The position numbers and the translations under genes were made by a program. A model generated the notes under the pieces. That model was not told the origin of the DNA. It made no database searches and saw only the letters and a program-made list of their open reading frames with translations. Below are positions 54,121 to 64,000 of a stretch of 64,000 bases of DNA, piece by piece; the stretch's first letter is position 1, and every line of letters starts with the position of its first letter. The stretch is taken from the NCBI RefSeq assembly GCF_002127325.2, contig NC_035433.2, positions 14,682,611 through 14,746,610 of the forward strand, written 5' to 3'. This DNA comes from Helianthus annuus (taxonomy: Eukaryota > Streptophyta > Magnoliopsida > Asterales > Asteraceae).

Positions 54121-55204
54121 ACTCCGGAACAGTTACATAGGCTTAACATACCTTAAATAACCTTTACATAACTTAGAAATAAGTTTTGGAGGGTTTGGTG
54201 TGTCGAAAACAAGTTTATTCGATCGCAGGGACTATTTGCGTCAAACTGCGAAACTATGCCGATTTGTATAGTAACGAACATTCCGGAACTTTATCATAAG
54301 TTAAACATACCCTAAATATCCATTACATAGCTTAGAAATAGGCTTTGAGGGGTTTGGTATGCGAAAGTAAACTTATTTGATCAATAGGGACTAAAAGCGT
54401 CAAAAAGTGCATAAGTTTGCATTTTCGCGCATATCTTACGTTCTGAACATATCCGGACATCCAAAAATTTTTGTAATCATTAAAATATTTTATTTTAGTG
54501 ATTGGAATGCAAAAATACCATTCATCGCGCAACTTGGGTCGTATACGCGTTCGTTACGATTCCATCGTAATTAACCGAACAACGCAACCGTACGGGCAAA
54601 CGAACTGACATCTGAGAGGTTTGCAAGTATATTTCATGTTCCCTATGCTTTAACTTCATTATGGAGCTTGAATATGTGCCTGACGGGTGTTAGAAGTGCC
54701 AAAACGCGACAAAACAAGGTGCAGGGGCTAAACTGTCAATTTATGAAAGTTGCTGGTCTGCAAGGTCCTTACGGACCGTATGCTTAGGACCTTACGGTCC
54801 GTAAGCTCTCTCCAGCACATCGAAATTGCAGAAACATTGAATCTGGCCTTTACAGCCTATTCTAATGGTTTTTAACCCGTGATTTTGGATGCTATGGACT
54901 TGTTTTGAGTACCCCTTGTATTGTAAAACCATGTCCCCAAATGTAAGGCCAAGATTGATCCTTCTAAACATATGGAATGATCTCATTCATCCTAACTTCC
55001 TATAAATAGCAATGGGTTCTTCATTCATTCTTCACATTTGATCTGAAAATTGCTCTAAGTTGAAGCCTTAGCTTCATACCTGAGTGTTTTAGATCAAATC
55101 TTCATTGCTTGGACCCTTTGTAAGTTTCTTTCATGCTTGTTTATGCTTTTCAAGCATGAAAGTCAAACGGTGTTTGACTTTATGCTTTGACCATGAATTG
55201 TTCA
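54121..55204 (+). mobile_element. 3' LTR of O, continued, with diverged duplication and TATA box
   Basis: Resumes O's LTR after alpha. Two diverged copies of a ~130-bp block start near 54121 (CTCCGGAACAG) and 54278 (TTCCGGAAC). A pair of palindromes lies at 54775-54803 (TACGG-A-CCGTA and CTTACGG-T-CCGTAAG). CCTATAAATAGC near 55010 is a good TATA box, so a start site would lie near 55040. The LTR is cut by C at 55204, with GTTCA as the likely target site. No gene. Confidence 0.65.
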
Positions 55205-55369
55205 TGTGACACTCGAGGTTTTTCCGAACGAACACCTGGTAATATTTTGTGTATGTAATTATTATTAAATGAAAACGTGATCTTTATTCGCTTATTGTGT
55301 GTTAAATGTACGTATTATATATAAATGTATGCGAGTCGAGACCATGACTCGCAACCGGGCGGTTGCGAG

Positions 55370-55440
55370 TGGGCCTTTGGGCCGTAACCGGCTTGGGCCG
55401 AAACCCCAAGCCCAAACCGAAACATCCCTTGGTATATATA
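55370..55440 (+). promoter_or_regulatory. LTR promoter of C: four site-II motifs and a TATA box
   Basis: TGGGCC at 55370, 55378 and 55394, with inverted TGGGCT at 55409, followed by TATATATA at 55433. TGGGC(C/T) is the plant site-II element bound by TCP factors and common in growth-related promoters. The spacing is typical, so transcription may start near 55465 in the CT-rich region. The 3' LTR has the same block at 62356-62426. Confidence 0.6.
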
Positions 55441-56164
55441 CCCCACCTTCCCCACTTTCCTTCACTTTACACAAACACACAAACACACACTCCTCCTATT
55501 TTTCTCTCAACTAGAAACCTTCAACAACAACACCACTCTTCTTCTCTTTTCGGTTCAAGCAAGGATCCCGGACAAGAAACTCGGTCAAGACTATCACTCG
55601 GACACTTCATCTTCTCTCATTTCCTTCCTTTCTTTCGGCTCATCCTCCTTCTTCACAACCGGTTAGTGTTGTTACTATGTGCATGAGATTTATGTTTGTT
55701 GTATGAACTAGAAATGCTTGGTTAGAATGATTATGCATGACTCTTAGGTTGATTTGTAAAGTTTGACAATATTTGGTAACATGTTTAAGAAAATGGTAGT
55801 TTAAGAATGATAATGCCTAACCATACTATGCTTCATTGTTTCCTTGTAAAATAATGATGTTAAACTTAAGATTTCGGATATAATGTATGTTTTGCATGTT
55901 GATCTTGCTAAAACATGTGATTTTGGTTCATAAATATATGATTATGTTGATATGAAAACCCTAGAAAATGATGAACATAAGATGAACTTGTTTGAATATG
56001 ACTTGAAGATGTAAAAATGGCAAAGTTTGATCTATCTTTACTAGTAATCAGATTAGGAAAAAGTGTTAGTGAAACCTTATTGGTTGTTTCCTAATCTGGG
56101 TCTGAGTACATGGTACAATTTCGGACTGTTGCATCTGCATCATCACGTGTACGTGAAAGGGACA

Positions 56165-56400
56165 GCTTACGACTCGCAACCGCACCGTTGCGACTCGCAA
56201 CCAACGCAAGACAACTCGAGACCACGTAGTTGCGACTCGCAACCACTGCATGACTACTCGAAACCACAAGATTGCGACTCGAGACTACGTCAGTTGCGAC
56301 TCGCAACCACAGCATGATGACTCGAGACCACGGATACGACTCGCAACCATAACGTGACAAGCCGAAACCACCTGGTTGCGACTCGAGACCAGCTGGTTGC
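56165..56400. repeat. Array of ACTCG(C/A)(A/G)ACCA motifs in C LTR
   Basis: About twelve copies at roughly 20-22 bp steps. Half are the odd palindrome TTGCGA-C-TCGCAA followed by CC; the others read CTCGAGACC. A further group is at 55330-55370. Like B's cluster at 18220-18423, though the LTRs otherwise differ. Confidence 0.7.
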
Positions 56401-56662
56401 GAGTGGGCTGTTCATTTTGGTTATTGGGCCCATATGTGTATAACTTGGGCTATCTGTTGACTGGATTATGTGTTGCTGTGACTGCTTAATTGTTTAGGCC
56501 GGCCCAATAACCCAACGACTGTTTATTTATATGTGTGTTACGTGCCAAGTATGTGTTTTACGTGAATGCTTGTATACCGAACCTGACCTATACCAGTAAC
56601 CATGTTAGGACGTGGTGACCAACGTGATTGACAAGTAACCTAAACCTACCGAGCAACCCAAG

Positions 56663-57336
56663 GTGAGTTCACAACTTAAAAGCATGCGTCCCGGTGGTTT
56701 GGGACACGAGACTAAAACAACCCTATCCCCTGGTAAAAGGGGATACCATTTACATACCTTCCCTAGTTATGGGAACAAAACTTACTTTTCCTTCCCTGGT
56801 ATTGGGAAACCTGTTGGACAATCCTATCCCCTGGTAAAAGGGGATACCATTTACATACTTTCCCTGGTTATTGGGAACACAAAACTTACTTTTCCTTCCC
56901 GGGTATTGGGAAACCTTTTGGTTAATTACTGTTTATACGGATTGCAACTAACGGCACTAAACGATACTCTATCACTCAAGTCCCTACTACAAATACCGAT
57001 TAGTCGCCGGGTTAGGCGAGCGGGTTATTAGTTGATAGCGCTATTTAGGTGTTTACCAGCCTCACACCGTGCCCTGGTTTGGGACGGTCGTGAACTAATG
57101 TACTCAGAAATCCGTCAATGATGATAGAACATTGACAACGGGGCATCCTGCGGATACGCAACGGTTACTAGTGTTCGGTATTGGAAAAACAGTTTAGTCG
57201 CTAACTTTTGGGGTAGCTCCCCAGGGCAAGTATAAACGGGTAAATTAACCGGTGAAACAAGTTTTTGGTAATTAAAACTGGACAACTAGTGAACTCACTC
57301 AGCATAATTGTTGACCCCTTACTGCATGCTTTGCAG
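56663..57336 (+). other. Predicted LTR intron with eight CCC-GGG hairpins (C)
   Basis: Donor CCCAAG/GTGAGTTCAC at 56662/56663; acceptor CTTTGCAG/GT at 57336/57337, with TGAACTCACTCAGC upstream. Hairpins: GTCCC/GGGAC at 56688; TATCCCC/GGGGATA at 56724 and 56825; TTCCC/GGGAA at 56759, 56792, 56860 and 56896; CGCC/GGCG at 57005. Loops such as TGGTAAAA, TGGTATT and GGGTTA contain GGT in all but one case (TAGTTAT). The 3' LTR copy runs off the window end. Confidence 0.62.
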
Positions 57337-57626
57337 GTAACCAATGATTCAGGAGCTGCTGCTTGGGGATGTGTAGTGTTCGTCAAACCCGTGTGTTGGG
57401 ATAATTGTTTTGATCAATGAACTATCTTTAAAACTGTTTTGGTTTATGCTTCCGCTGTTTTGTTAAACCAATTACCGAATCTAAACTCTAATGTTGATTA
57501 ATTACTTCGGATATTAAATATTTCTACTATTAATTAAATGCTCAGTATAATTGGTGGCTGGATCCTGGTCAGTCACGCCCTCGAAGCGGGTGTTATCCGC
57601 AGGTGGATTTTGGGGGTGTGACAGAT

Positions 57627-57638
57627 TGGTATCAGAGC
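57627..57638 (+). promoter_or_regulatory. Primer-binding site of C
   Basis: TGGTATCAGAGC, three bases after the LTR, initiator tRNA-Met type. Confidence 0.93.
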
Positions 57639-58983
57639 CATTGGTTATAGTGAACTTGGTTTTAAAAAGGGGAAAATCTTTTTGGAGAAAACCAGACTAT
57701 AACCCGTGACTCGTGACGACACTACACTCCAAGTACAAGGCTCAACACTTTTGACCTCATAGCTCGGACCAGTGTTTACTTGTTTGCTTACTTTATGTTT
57801 CCTGTTTCGCTATACGTACTAGTATGCCTAACTAGTGAACGCCCACATACGATATTGCATGTGATTGCACGTTAGCACACCAATATGAATTCATGTACAC
57901 ATTCTCGTATCATGTGATTAATAGGGTGGTAATTCCCTAAACCTCCATGACTTACACTACTTGATACTCTTTGAAATCTACTCGAGTGTGGGGAACCATT
58001 TGACATGAGTTAAGAGGAGCTGAGATGAACATGCAAATCACAATATTATTGTGGGTGCACACATAATAATATAGTGGGGTGGATGTGAGTCCCAGTAAGG
58101 CTTAACAAGTGAAAAAGGGGTTCCGTTTCGTTATTTGTATGATGAGAAACACAACAGTCCATAGGAGCCGTAGCAGTGATTGTCTCCTACTCGAACACGA
58201 TCTTTTCACTTCTCACTGCACCCCTTTCGAACCTCGATGCTATCGAGTATTACCTGAACACCCATATGAACGCCTAGCGAACTGTGTAGAACATTAGGTG
58301 CTTGTACGAACATCCCCGGGATGGATGTTGAAACAACAATGATTGGTCTATATCCTTCTCACCTCTCTTCGCTTGCTGGAACTTAACGTGTTGACGTCTT
58401 AAATCCCGAAGTGCGATCACTCCTGCAACACTATCTCAACATACCGTGTATTAATCAGTCAAGAGGATAGACGTAGTACCTTACTGGCTTCAGCATTTGA
58501 ACGACCCTAGTCACCGACAACGAGCATCAGCGAATTGACTCCAATCGAACCCTTAACCCTAGTCAGCGGCTCATAGGAGCCAGCTCTTACGAATCAGTCG
58601 GGCCATAAGCGATGACAATTGACAATGGTGCGGAAACGCGTAACGGCCAGCTCAATAAGTACACCTTGGGACGCGGCACGGAAACGTGACAAGATGGACT
58701 TGTCAGTGAAGGATCGTAGCGCACCATTTCAAGCAACATTAGAAACAACAGTCGCGACAACATCAAGGTCAACAACATTGGAAATGATGCTCATGGAAGG
58801 GCATTAGGGTTGACGCAGGCGACGCCAGGCATAGTAGCAACATGGTAGCTTGTATGGGTAGTTGTTTGCTTCATCTCTATTCTGCTTGACCCTGATACTT
58901 CTTAAAACCGAACCAGATGCGGAATCGACTGATGGCAAGTCAAGTAGAATCTCAAAAGTTCGTTAGGATGTAAACACGACCTT
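57639..58983 (+). other. Leader of C with a palindromic-loop hairpin; no recognisable gag
   Basis: Where gag should be I recognise nothing. At 58043-58072 there is an 11-bp stem ATATTATTGTG/CATAATAATAT (one G-U pair) with loop GGTGCACA, which contains the 6-nt palindrome GTGCAC. The text after it (TCCCAGTAAGG...) loosely resembles that after the hairpin in A (TCCCGGTGGAC). Short ORFs (58109, 58619) show no domain. Confidence 0.55.
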
Positions 58984-60275
58984 GTGGGACGAGTGTCCAA
59001 TGTCGACCTTCCTTCTACCACACTCGGTGGTTACAACGCAGTAGTTAGTGTGAATTGGTTACCCAGGAATCACGCGAATATACCCAGTGAGGAGAAAACT
59101 TTGTGTGGAGGATCGGCATTTATTCTAAAGCATCAGAGTAGTTCAATAGTTAGCGCCATTCCAGCTGTGAAGGCCAGAAGTGTCTACAGAGGGATTACTC
59201 CGCTGTGTTAGCAACCGCTACGGATGTTAAGGCTAAGGAAAAGTGGAACGAGGATCCACCAGTTGTTCGTTGTTTCTCTCGGCGTGCTATCCGAGGAACA
59301 TTCAGTTTTTCTTCCGAAAATTTGTTAGGCGGAATCTCAGTTTGATCTCACGTCTGAGGCAGCCCTGATTACTTGTACTTTTACCATTTTGCGCCAGGAA
59401 GGTCGCAAGATCTATCAAAGCAACTATAGGAACCGTTGGACAGGAGTTTTGTAGGGTCTAGTTCTTCGCTTTGGGGGAGCCCCACTTATCCTAGGGAAGA
59501 TGGGCCTTTTCGTGTGTATACTGACTATTAAGAGCTCATCAAGGTGACAGCCCAAAACCGTTTGACTCGATCCTGTATTGACAACCTGTTGGCCAGTTAC
59601 ATGGGTCATGCTCCTATGTGAAGAATGAGTAGCGAACGAACTAACATCAGATGGAAGTCCAAAGGGAGGATGTTCCTAAAACGGCATAGTGAACGCAATA
59701 AGGCCATTTCCAGGAGACACCGGATGAATTATTCCATGACCTTTTGGGGTGAACAACCCACCGGCTGCTTATGGATCACACTGCAACTGTGTTTATCTAG
59801 TACGTTTTGAATCACTTCTAGGAGAAAGGGGCACCTTGAACAACCCTTGTATTCCATGGTAGAGCTTCTAGGGGAGGAGCGTCTACGTGCGAAGTCTACC
59901 TAAGTATGACTTCAGGATTCGGGAAGTACACATTTTCTTTTTATCAAACAACGAAGTGGGAATACACATGGATCTCGCTAAGATCCATTTGGTTAGGAAC
60001 TGATCAACATCAAAGATCCCTTTGAGGATACAGGAGTTCCTTGGTCCCACTAGATACTATCGCAGCTTAATCACAAGATTTTCGAAGGTCGCACAGCTTA
60101 AGTCTCGTTGGCACAGCAGGGTGTTGTGTTCGTGAAAGACCAAAACAGGAGGACGTCTTTCGAATCCCAACTTTGTAATGCACTGAGCATCATCTTCACC
60201 CTAGGGTACGGGTGATCTAGCGGTATACCATGATGCTTCGAATCAGGGTCCCAGTACACACGGATGTAACACGAG
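58984..60275 (+). pseudogene. pol: Ruined protease and RT region of C
   Basis: Faint likeness to B: around 59030-59105 the phrase GGYNAVVSVNWLPRNHA recalls [17 protein letters not shown] after the protease. Around 59460-59640 scattered pieces of the RT start survive among many stops. The FIDD catalytic site is not recognisable. Divergence from B is far higher here than after 60276. Confidence 0.6.
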
Positions 60276-62098
60276 AAGGTTATTGCTTACGCCTCTCGAC
60301 AACTTAGGACGCACGAAAGGAACTACACAACGCTTGATTTGGAACGGGGAGCAGTGATCTTCGCACTTAAGTTATGACGGCATTACCTATACGGAACCAA
60401 GTGCGCCATCTACACCGACCACAGAAGTTTAGAACACATATTCAAGCAGAAGGAACCGAATATGCGACAGCGACGATGGGTCGGACTGCTGAATGATTAC
60501 GAGTGCTCTATCAGGTATCACCCGGGCAAGGCCAATGTAGTGGCAGACGTCCTCAGTCGGAAGGACACTACGCCTAAGCGCGTAAGAGCTTTACAACTCA
60601 CGATCCATTCTAGTCTACCTTCGCAAATACGAGCTGCTCAGATAGAAGCACTGAAACCAGAGAACGTTAGAGCTGAAGCCCTACGCGGGTCAAGGCAACG
60701 CTTAGAACAGAAGGAAGACGGTGCTTATTATGTAACAGGACGCATTTAGGTCCCACTCTATGGCGACTTACGAGAACTTGCGATGGATGAAGCGCACAAA
60801 TCTCGCTACTCAGTACACCCTGGTTCGGAAAAGATGTACCACGATATTAAGACTACGTATTGGTGGCCTAGCATGAAGGCCCACATAGCAACTTACGTCA
60901 GCAAGTGTTTGACTTGTGCGCGAGTCAAGACGGAATATCAGAAACCCTCAGGCCTACTCCAACAACCAGAGATATCACAATGGAAATGGGAGCAAATTTC
61001 CATGGATTTCGTTACTGGCCTACTTAGATCACAGCGCGGAAACGATACTATCTGGGTGATCGTGGAGCGACTCACGAAATCCGCACACTTCTTGGCAATC
61101 AAAGACAACAGATAAAATTCTCCACTCTGGCGAAGATATACCTCAAGGAAGTTGTTTCGAGGCACGGGGTGCCCACCTCTATCATCTCTGATCGAGATGC
61201 ACGTTTTACTTCGGAACTGTGGCAAGCAATGCACAAGTCTTTTGGCTCACGTTTAGATATGAGCACAGCGTATCACCCACAGACGGACGGGCAGTCCGAA
61301 CTCACTATGCAAACATTAAAAGACATGCTTCGCGCTTGTGTAAACGACTTTGGCAACAGCTGGGAAAGGCATCTGCCACTCGTGGAATTCTCGTATAATA
61401 ACAGCTACAACACCAGCATTAAAGCTGCTCCGTTTGAGGCATTGTACGGACGTAAATGCCGGTCACCTCTTTGTTGAGCAGAGGTGGGGGATGGTCAAAT
61501 CACTGGTCCAGAACATGTGGTAGACACTACTGAGCGGATTGCTCAAATACGACAACGCATGGCGGCCGCTCGTGACCGTCAGAAGGCCTACGCCGATAAG
61601 GGCAGGAAACCACTTGAGCTCCAGGTTGGGGAGCGGGTATCACTCAAAGTTTCACCCTGGAAGGGTGTGGGTCGTTTTGGTAAACGAGGCAAACTCAACC
61701 CACGGTACGTTGGACCTTTCGAAATCCTTGAGAAAATAGGCAAGGTGGCCTACAGACTGAACTTACCAGCAGAACTCGGTGCAGTTCGCAACGTTTTCCA
61801 TGTGTCGAATCTGAAGAAGTGTCTGTCAGATGAGACGCACGTAGTTCCTCTGAAGGAACTCACGATCGACGAACAGTTGAAATTCGTCGAAGAACCTGTC
61901 GAAATCACGGACCGGGATGTTAAGGTCCTCAAGAGCACTAGAATACCTTTTGTTCGAGTTCGTTGGAACTCACGTCGCGGCCCAGAGTTTACCTGGGAGC
62001 AGGAGGACCAGATGAAGTCCAAGTATCCCCAGTTATTCCCAAACGAAAACCCCAGCACTGAAGCTACAACCGAATTTCGGGACGAAATTCCAAACTAA
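60276..62098 (+). pseudogene. pol: RNase H end, integrase and chromodomain of C
   Basis: Much closer to B than the upstream part. It includes the RNase H tail ([11 protein letters not shown]), the integrase zinc finger ([18 protein letters not shown]), the core with MDFVTGL and [12 protein letters not shown], the QSE motif changed to QSELTMQ, and a chromodomain ([20 protein letters not shown]). Defects: a non-stop break near 60377 (TATGACGG), TAG at 60747 (Trp in B), a frameshift near 61105 leading to TAA at 61113, and TGA at 61475 (Trp in B). It cannot yield a working integrase as it stands. Confidence 0.85.
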
Positions 62099-62190
62099 CG
62101 GGGGGATGATGTGACACCCCGTTAAAACACGCTAGCTTGGCAGTGGCTGCTTCAACTTTCGGGACGAAAGTTCTTAAAACTTGGGGATAA
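62072..62190 (+). promoter_or_regulatory. Twin GGA-loop hairpins and PPT of C
   Basis: Hairpin one 62072-62090 (GAATTTCG/CGAAATTC). Hairpin two 62154-62172 has arms AACTTTCG/CGAAAGTT, changed on both sides relative to E1 and B, with the same GGA loop. AACTTGGGGATAA before 62191 is the likely PPT. Confidence 0.75.
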
Positions 62191-64000
62191 TGTGACACTC
62201 GAGGTTTTTCCGAACGAACACCTGGTAATATTTTGTGTATGTAATTATTATTAAATGAAAACGTGATCTTTATTCGCTTATTGTGTGTTAAATGTACGTA
62301 TTATATATAAATGTATGCGAGTCGAGACCATGACTCGCAACCGGGCGGTTGCGAGTGGGCCTTTGGGCCGTAACCGGCTTGGGCCGAAACCCCAAGCCCA
62401 AACCGAAACATCCCTTGGTATATATACCCCACCTTCCCCACTTTCCTTCACTTTACACAAACACACAAACACACACTCCTCCTATTTTTCTCTCAACTAG
62501 AAACCTTCAACAACAACACCACTCTTCTTCTCTTTTCGGTTCAAGCAAGGATCCCGGACAAGAAACTCGGTCAAGACTATCACTCGGACACTTCATCTTC
62601 TCTCATTTCCTTCCTTTCTTTCGGCTCATCCTCCTTCTTCACAACCGGTTAGTGTTGTTACTATGTGCATGAGATTTATGTTTGTTGTATGAACTAGAAA
62701 TGCTTGGTTAGAATGATTATGCATGACTCTTAGGTTGATTTGTAAAGTTTGACAATATTTGGTAACATGTTTAAGAAAATGGTAGTTTAAGAATGATAAT
62801 GCCTAACCATACTATGCTTCATTGTTTCCTTGTAAAATAATGATGTTAAACTTAAGATTTCGGATATAATGTATGTTTTGCATGTTGATCTTGCTAAAAC
62901 ATGTGATTTTGGTTCATAAATATATGATTATGTTGATATGAAAACCCTAGAAAATGATGAACATAAGATGAACTTGTTTGAATATGACTTGAAGATGTAA
63001 AAATGGCAAAGTTTGATCTATCTTTACTAGTAATCAGATTAGGAAAAAGTGTTAGTGAAACCTTATTGGTTGTTTCCTAATCTGGGTCTGAGTACATGGT
63101 ACAATTTCGGACTGTTGCATCTGCATCATCACGTGTACGTGAAAGGGACAGCTTACGACTCGCAACCGCACCGTTGCGACTCGCAACCAACGCAAGACAA
63201 CTCGAGACCACGTAGTTGCGACTCGCAACCACTGCATGACTACTCGAAACCACAAGATTGCGACTCGAGACTACGTCAGTTGCGACTCGCAACCACAGCA
63301 TGATGACTCGAGACCACGGATACGACTCGCAACCATAACGTGACAAGCCGAAACCACCTGGTTGCGACTCGAGACCAGCTGGTTGCGAGTGGGCTGTTCA
63401 TTTTGGTTATTGGGCCCATATGTGTATAACTTGGGCTATCTGTTGACTGGATTATGTGTTGCTGTGACTGCTTAATTGTTTAGGCCGGCCCAATAACCCA
63501 ACGACTGTTTATTTATATGTGTGTTACGTGCCAAGTATGTGTTTTACGTGAATGCTTGTATACCGAACCTGACCTATACCAGTAACCATGTTAGGACGTG
63601 GTGACCAACGTGATTGACAAGTAACCTAAACCTACCGAGCAACCCAAGGTGAGTTCACAACTTAAAAGCATGCGTCCCGGTGGTTTGGGACACGAGACTA
63701 AAACAACCCTATCCCCTGGTAAAAGGGGATACCATTTACATACCTTCCCTAGTTATGGGAACAAAACTTACTTTTCCTTCCCTGGTATTGGGAAACCTGT
63801 TGGACAATCCTATCCCCTGGTAAAAGGGGATACCATTTACATACTTTCCCTGGTTATTGGGAACACAAAACTTACTTTTCCTTCCCGGGTATTGGGAAAC
63901 CTTTTGGTTAATTACTGTTTATACGGATTGCAACTAACGGCACTAAACGATACTCTATCACTCAAGTCCCTACTACAAATACCGATTAGTCGCCGGGTTA
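62191..64000 (+). repeat. C 3' LTR, cut by the window end
   Basis: Starts TGTGACACTCGAGG; offset from the 5' LTR is 6,986. No difference seen over 1,810 bp. The window ends inside the eighth hairpin of the predicted intron. Confidence 0.93.

Larger units (their letters stand above)
55205..57623 (+). repeat. C 5' LTR (2419 bp)
   Basis: Starts TGTGACACTCGAGG and ends GGGGGTGTGACA. It contains a compact promoter (55370-55440), a motif array (56165-56400) and a hairpin-filled predicted intron (56663-57336). ORFs at 55299, 55363, 56063 and 56663 recur in the 3' LTR and have no domain. Confidence 0.93.
55205..64000 (+). mobile_element. Chromovirus C, recent insertion with ruined pol
   Basis: 5' LTR 55205-57623, interior 57624-62190, 3' LTR from 62191 to the window edge. 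The visible 1,810 bp of the 3' LTR shows no difference I could find from the 5' LTR. The interior has no recognisable gag, a wrecked protease/RT and a better kept RNase H/integrase/chromodomain with further stops. The 3' target duplication lies outside the window. Confidence 0.9.

Noticed and set aside
55205..64000. Identical 1.8-kb blocks at 55205 and 62191 as a segmental duplication or assembly error
   Set aside because: Blocks begin at TGTGACA, flank PBS and PPT, and enclose pol remnants, so they are LTRs; an assembly artefact cannot be excluded from sequence alone.
1..64000. Host protein genes, tRNA or rRNA genes
   Set aside because: Every long ORF is explained by gypsy or LINE proteins, and I saw no tRNA- or rRNA-like sequence; TGGTATCAGAGC occurs only as PBS.

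Overview
This window is repeat DNA from a plant nuclear genome. It holds long-LTR Ty3/gypsy chromoviruses with a C-terminal chromodomain and LINEs of the plant L1 type (DUF4283-like ORF1 with a CCHC knuckle; ORF2 with endonuclease, reverse transcriptase and a C-terminal zinc-binding region). The gag style suggests a eudicot, possibly Asteraceae, but that is a weak inference from family resemblance. I see no host gene, tRNA or rRNA.

Nearly every base can be placed in one nest of insertions, most of them proven by target-site duplications (TSDs). The outermost layer is an old gypsy element, O (1-3692, 28608-28883, 54121-55204). Element E1 (3693-28607, TSD TTAAC) sits inside O. E1's 3' LTR was hit twice: by A (11667-17229), a gutted element with a 3.5 kb LTR, and by B (17359-26969, TSD GCTTT), a young element with one open 1,522-codon gag-pol frame. 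The 3' LTR of O was then hit by a minus-strand LINE, alpha (28884-54120, 14-bp TSD). Alpha carries LINE beta (30689-42467), which carries LINE delta (36251-42154), and LINE gamma (42594-50410), which carries LINE epsilon (45409-47632, minus strand). Further right, gypsy element C (55205 to beyond 64000) also lies in O's LTR.

How the parts work together: B encodes the Gag, protease, RT/RNase H and chromodomain integrase that could move B and, in trans, relatives that cannot move themselves. C has two LTRs with no visible difference around a ruined pol, so it looks trans-mobilised; E1 may be similar. Delta has two intact ORFs and could serve LINEs. Epsilon kept only ORF1, with ORF2 collapsed to a 24-codon remnant, and still inserted with a 17-bp TSD: a plant counterpart of the mammalian half-L1 (HAL1) design.

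The least expected signal is RNA structure. Four gypsy families share a predicted intron inside the LTR, with a GTGAGTTCA donor and a TGAACTC...CAG/G acceptor. Three of these introns are clearly filled with a family-specific array of short hairpins whose stems change in a compensatory way; A's intron holds a 43-bp repeat with weaker pairing, and A carries a covarying array just after its primer-binding site. A separate hairpin with an 8-nt loop, self-complementary in two of three copies, recurs in three elements. Hairpins with loop GGA, arms covarying, flank the end of pol. All five LINEs carry an identical 11-mer 20-21 nt upstream of an ORF2 start that overlaps the ORF1 stop, and an identical 3' hairpin before the poly(A). 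All comparisons were made by eye, without alignment or folding software.
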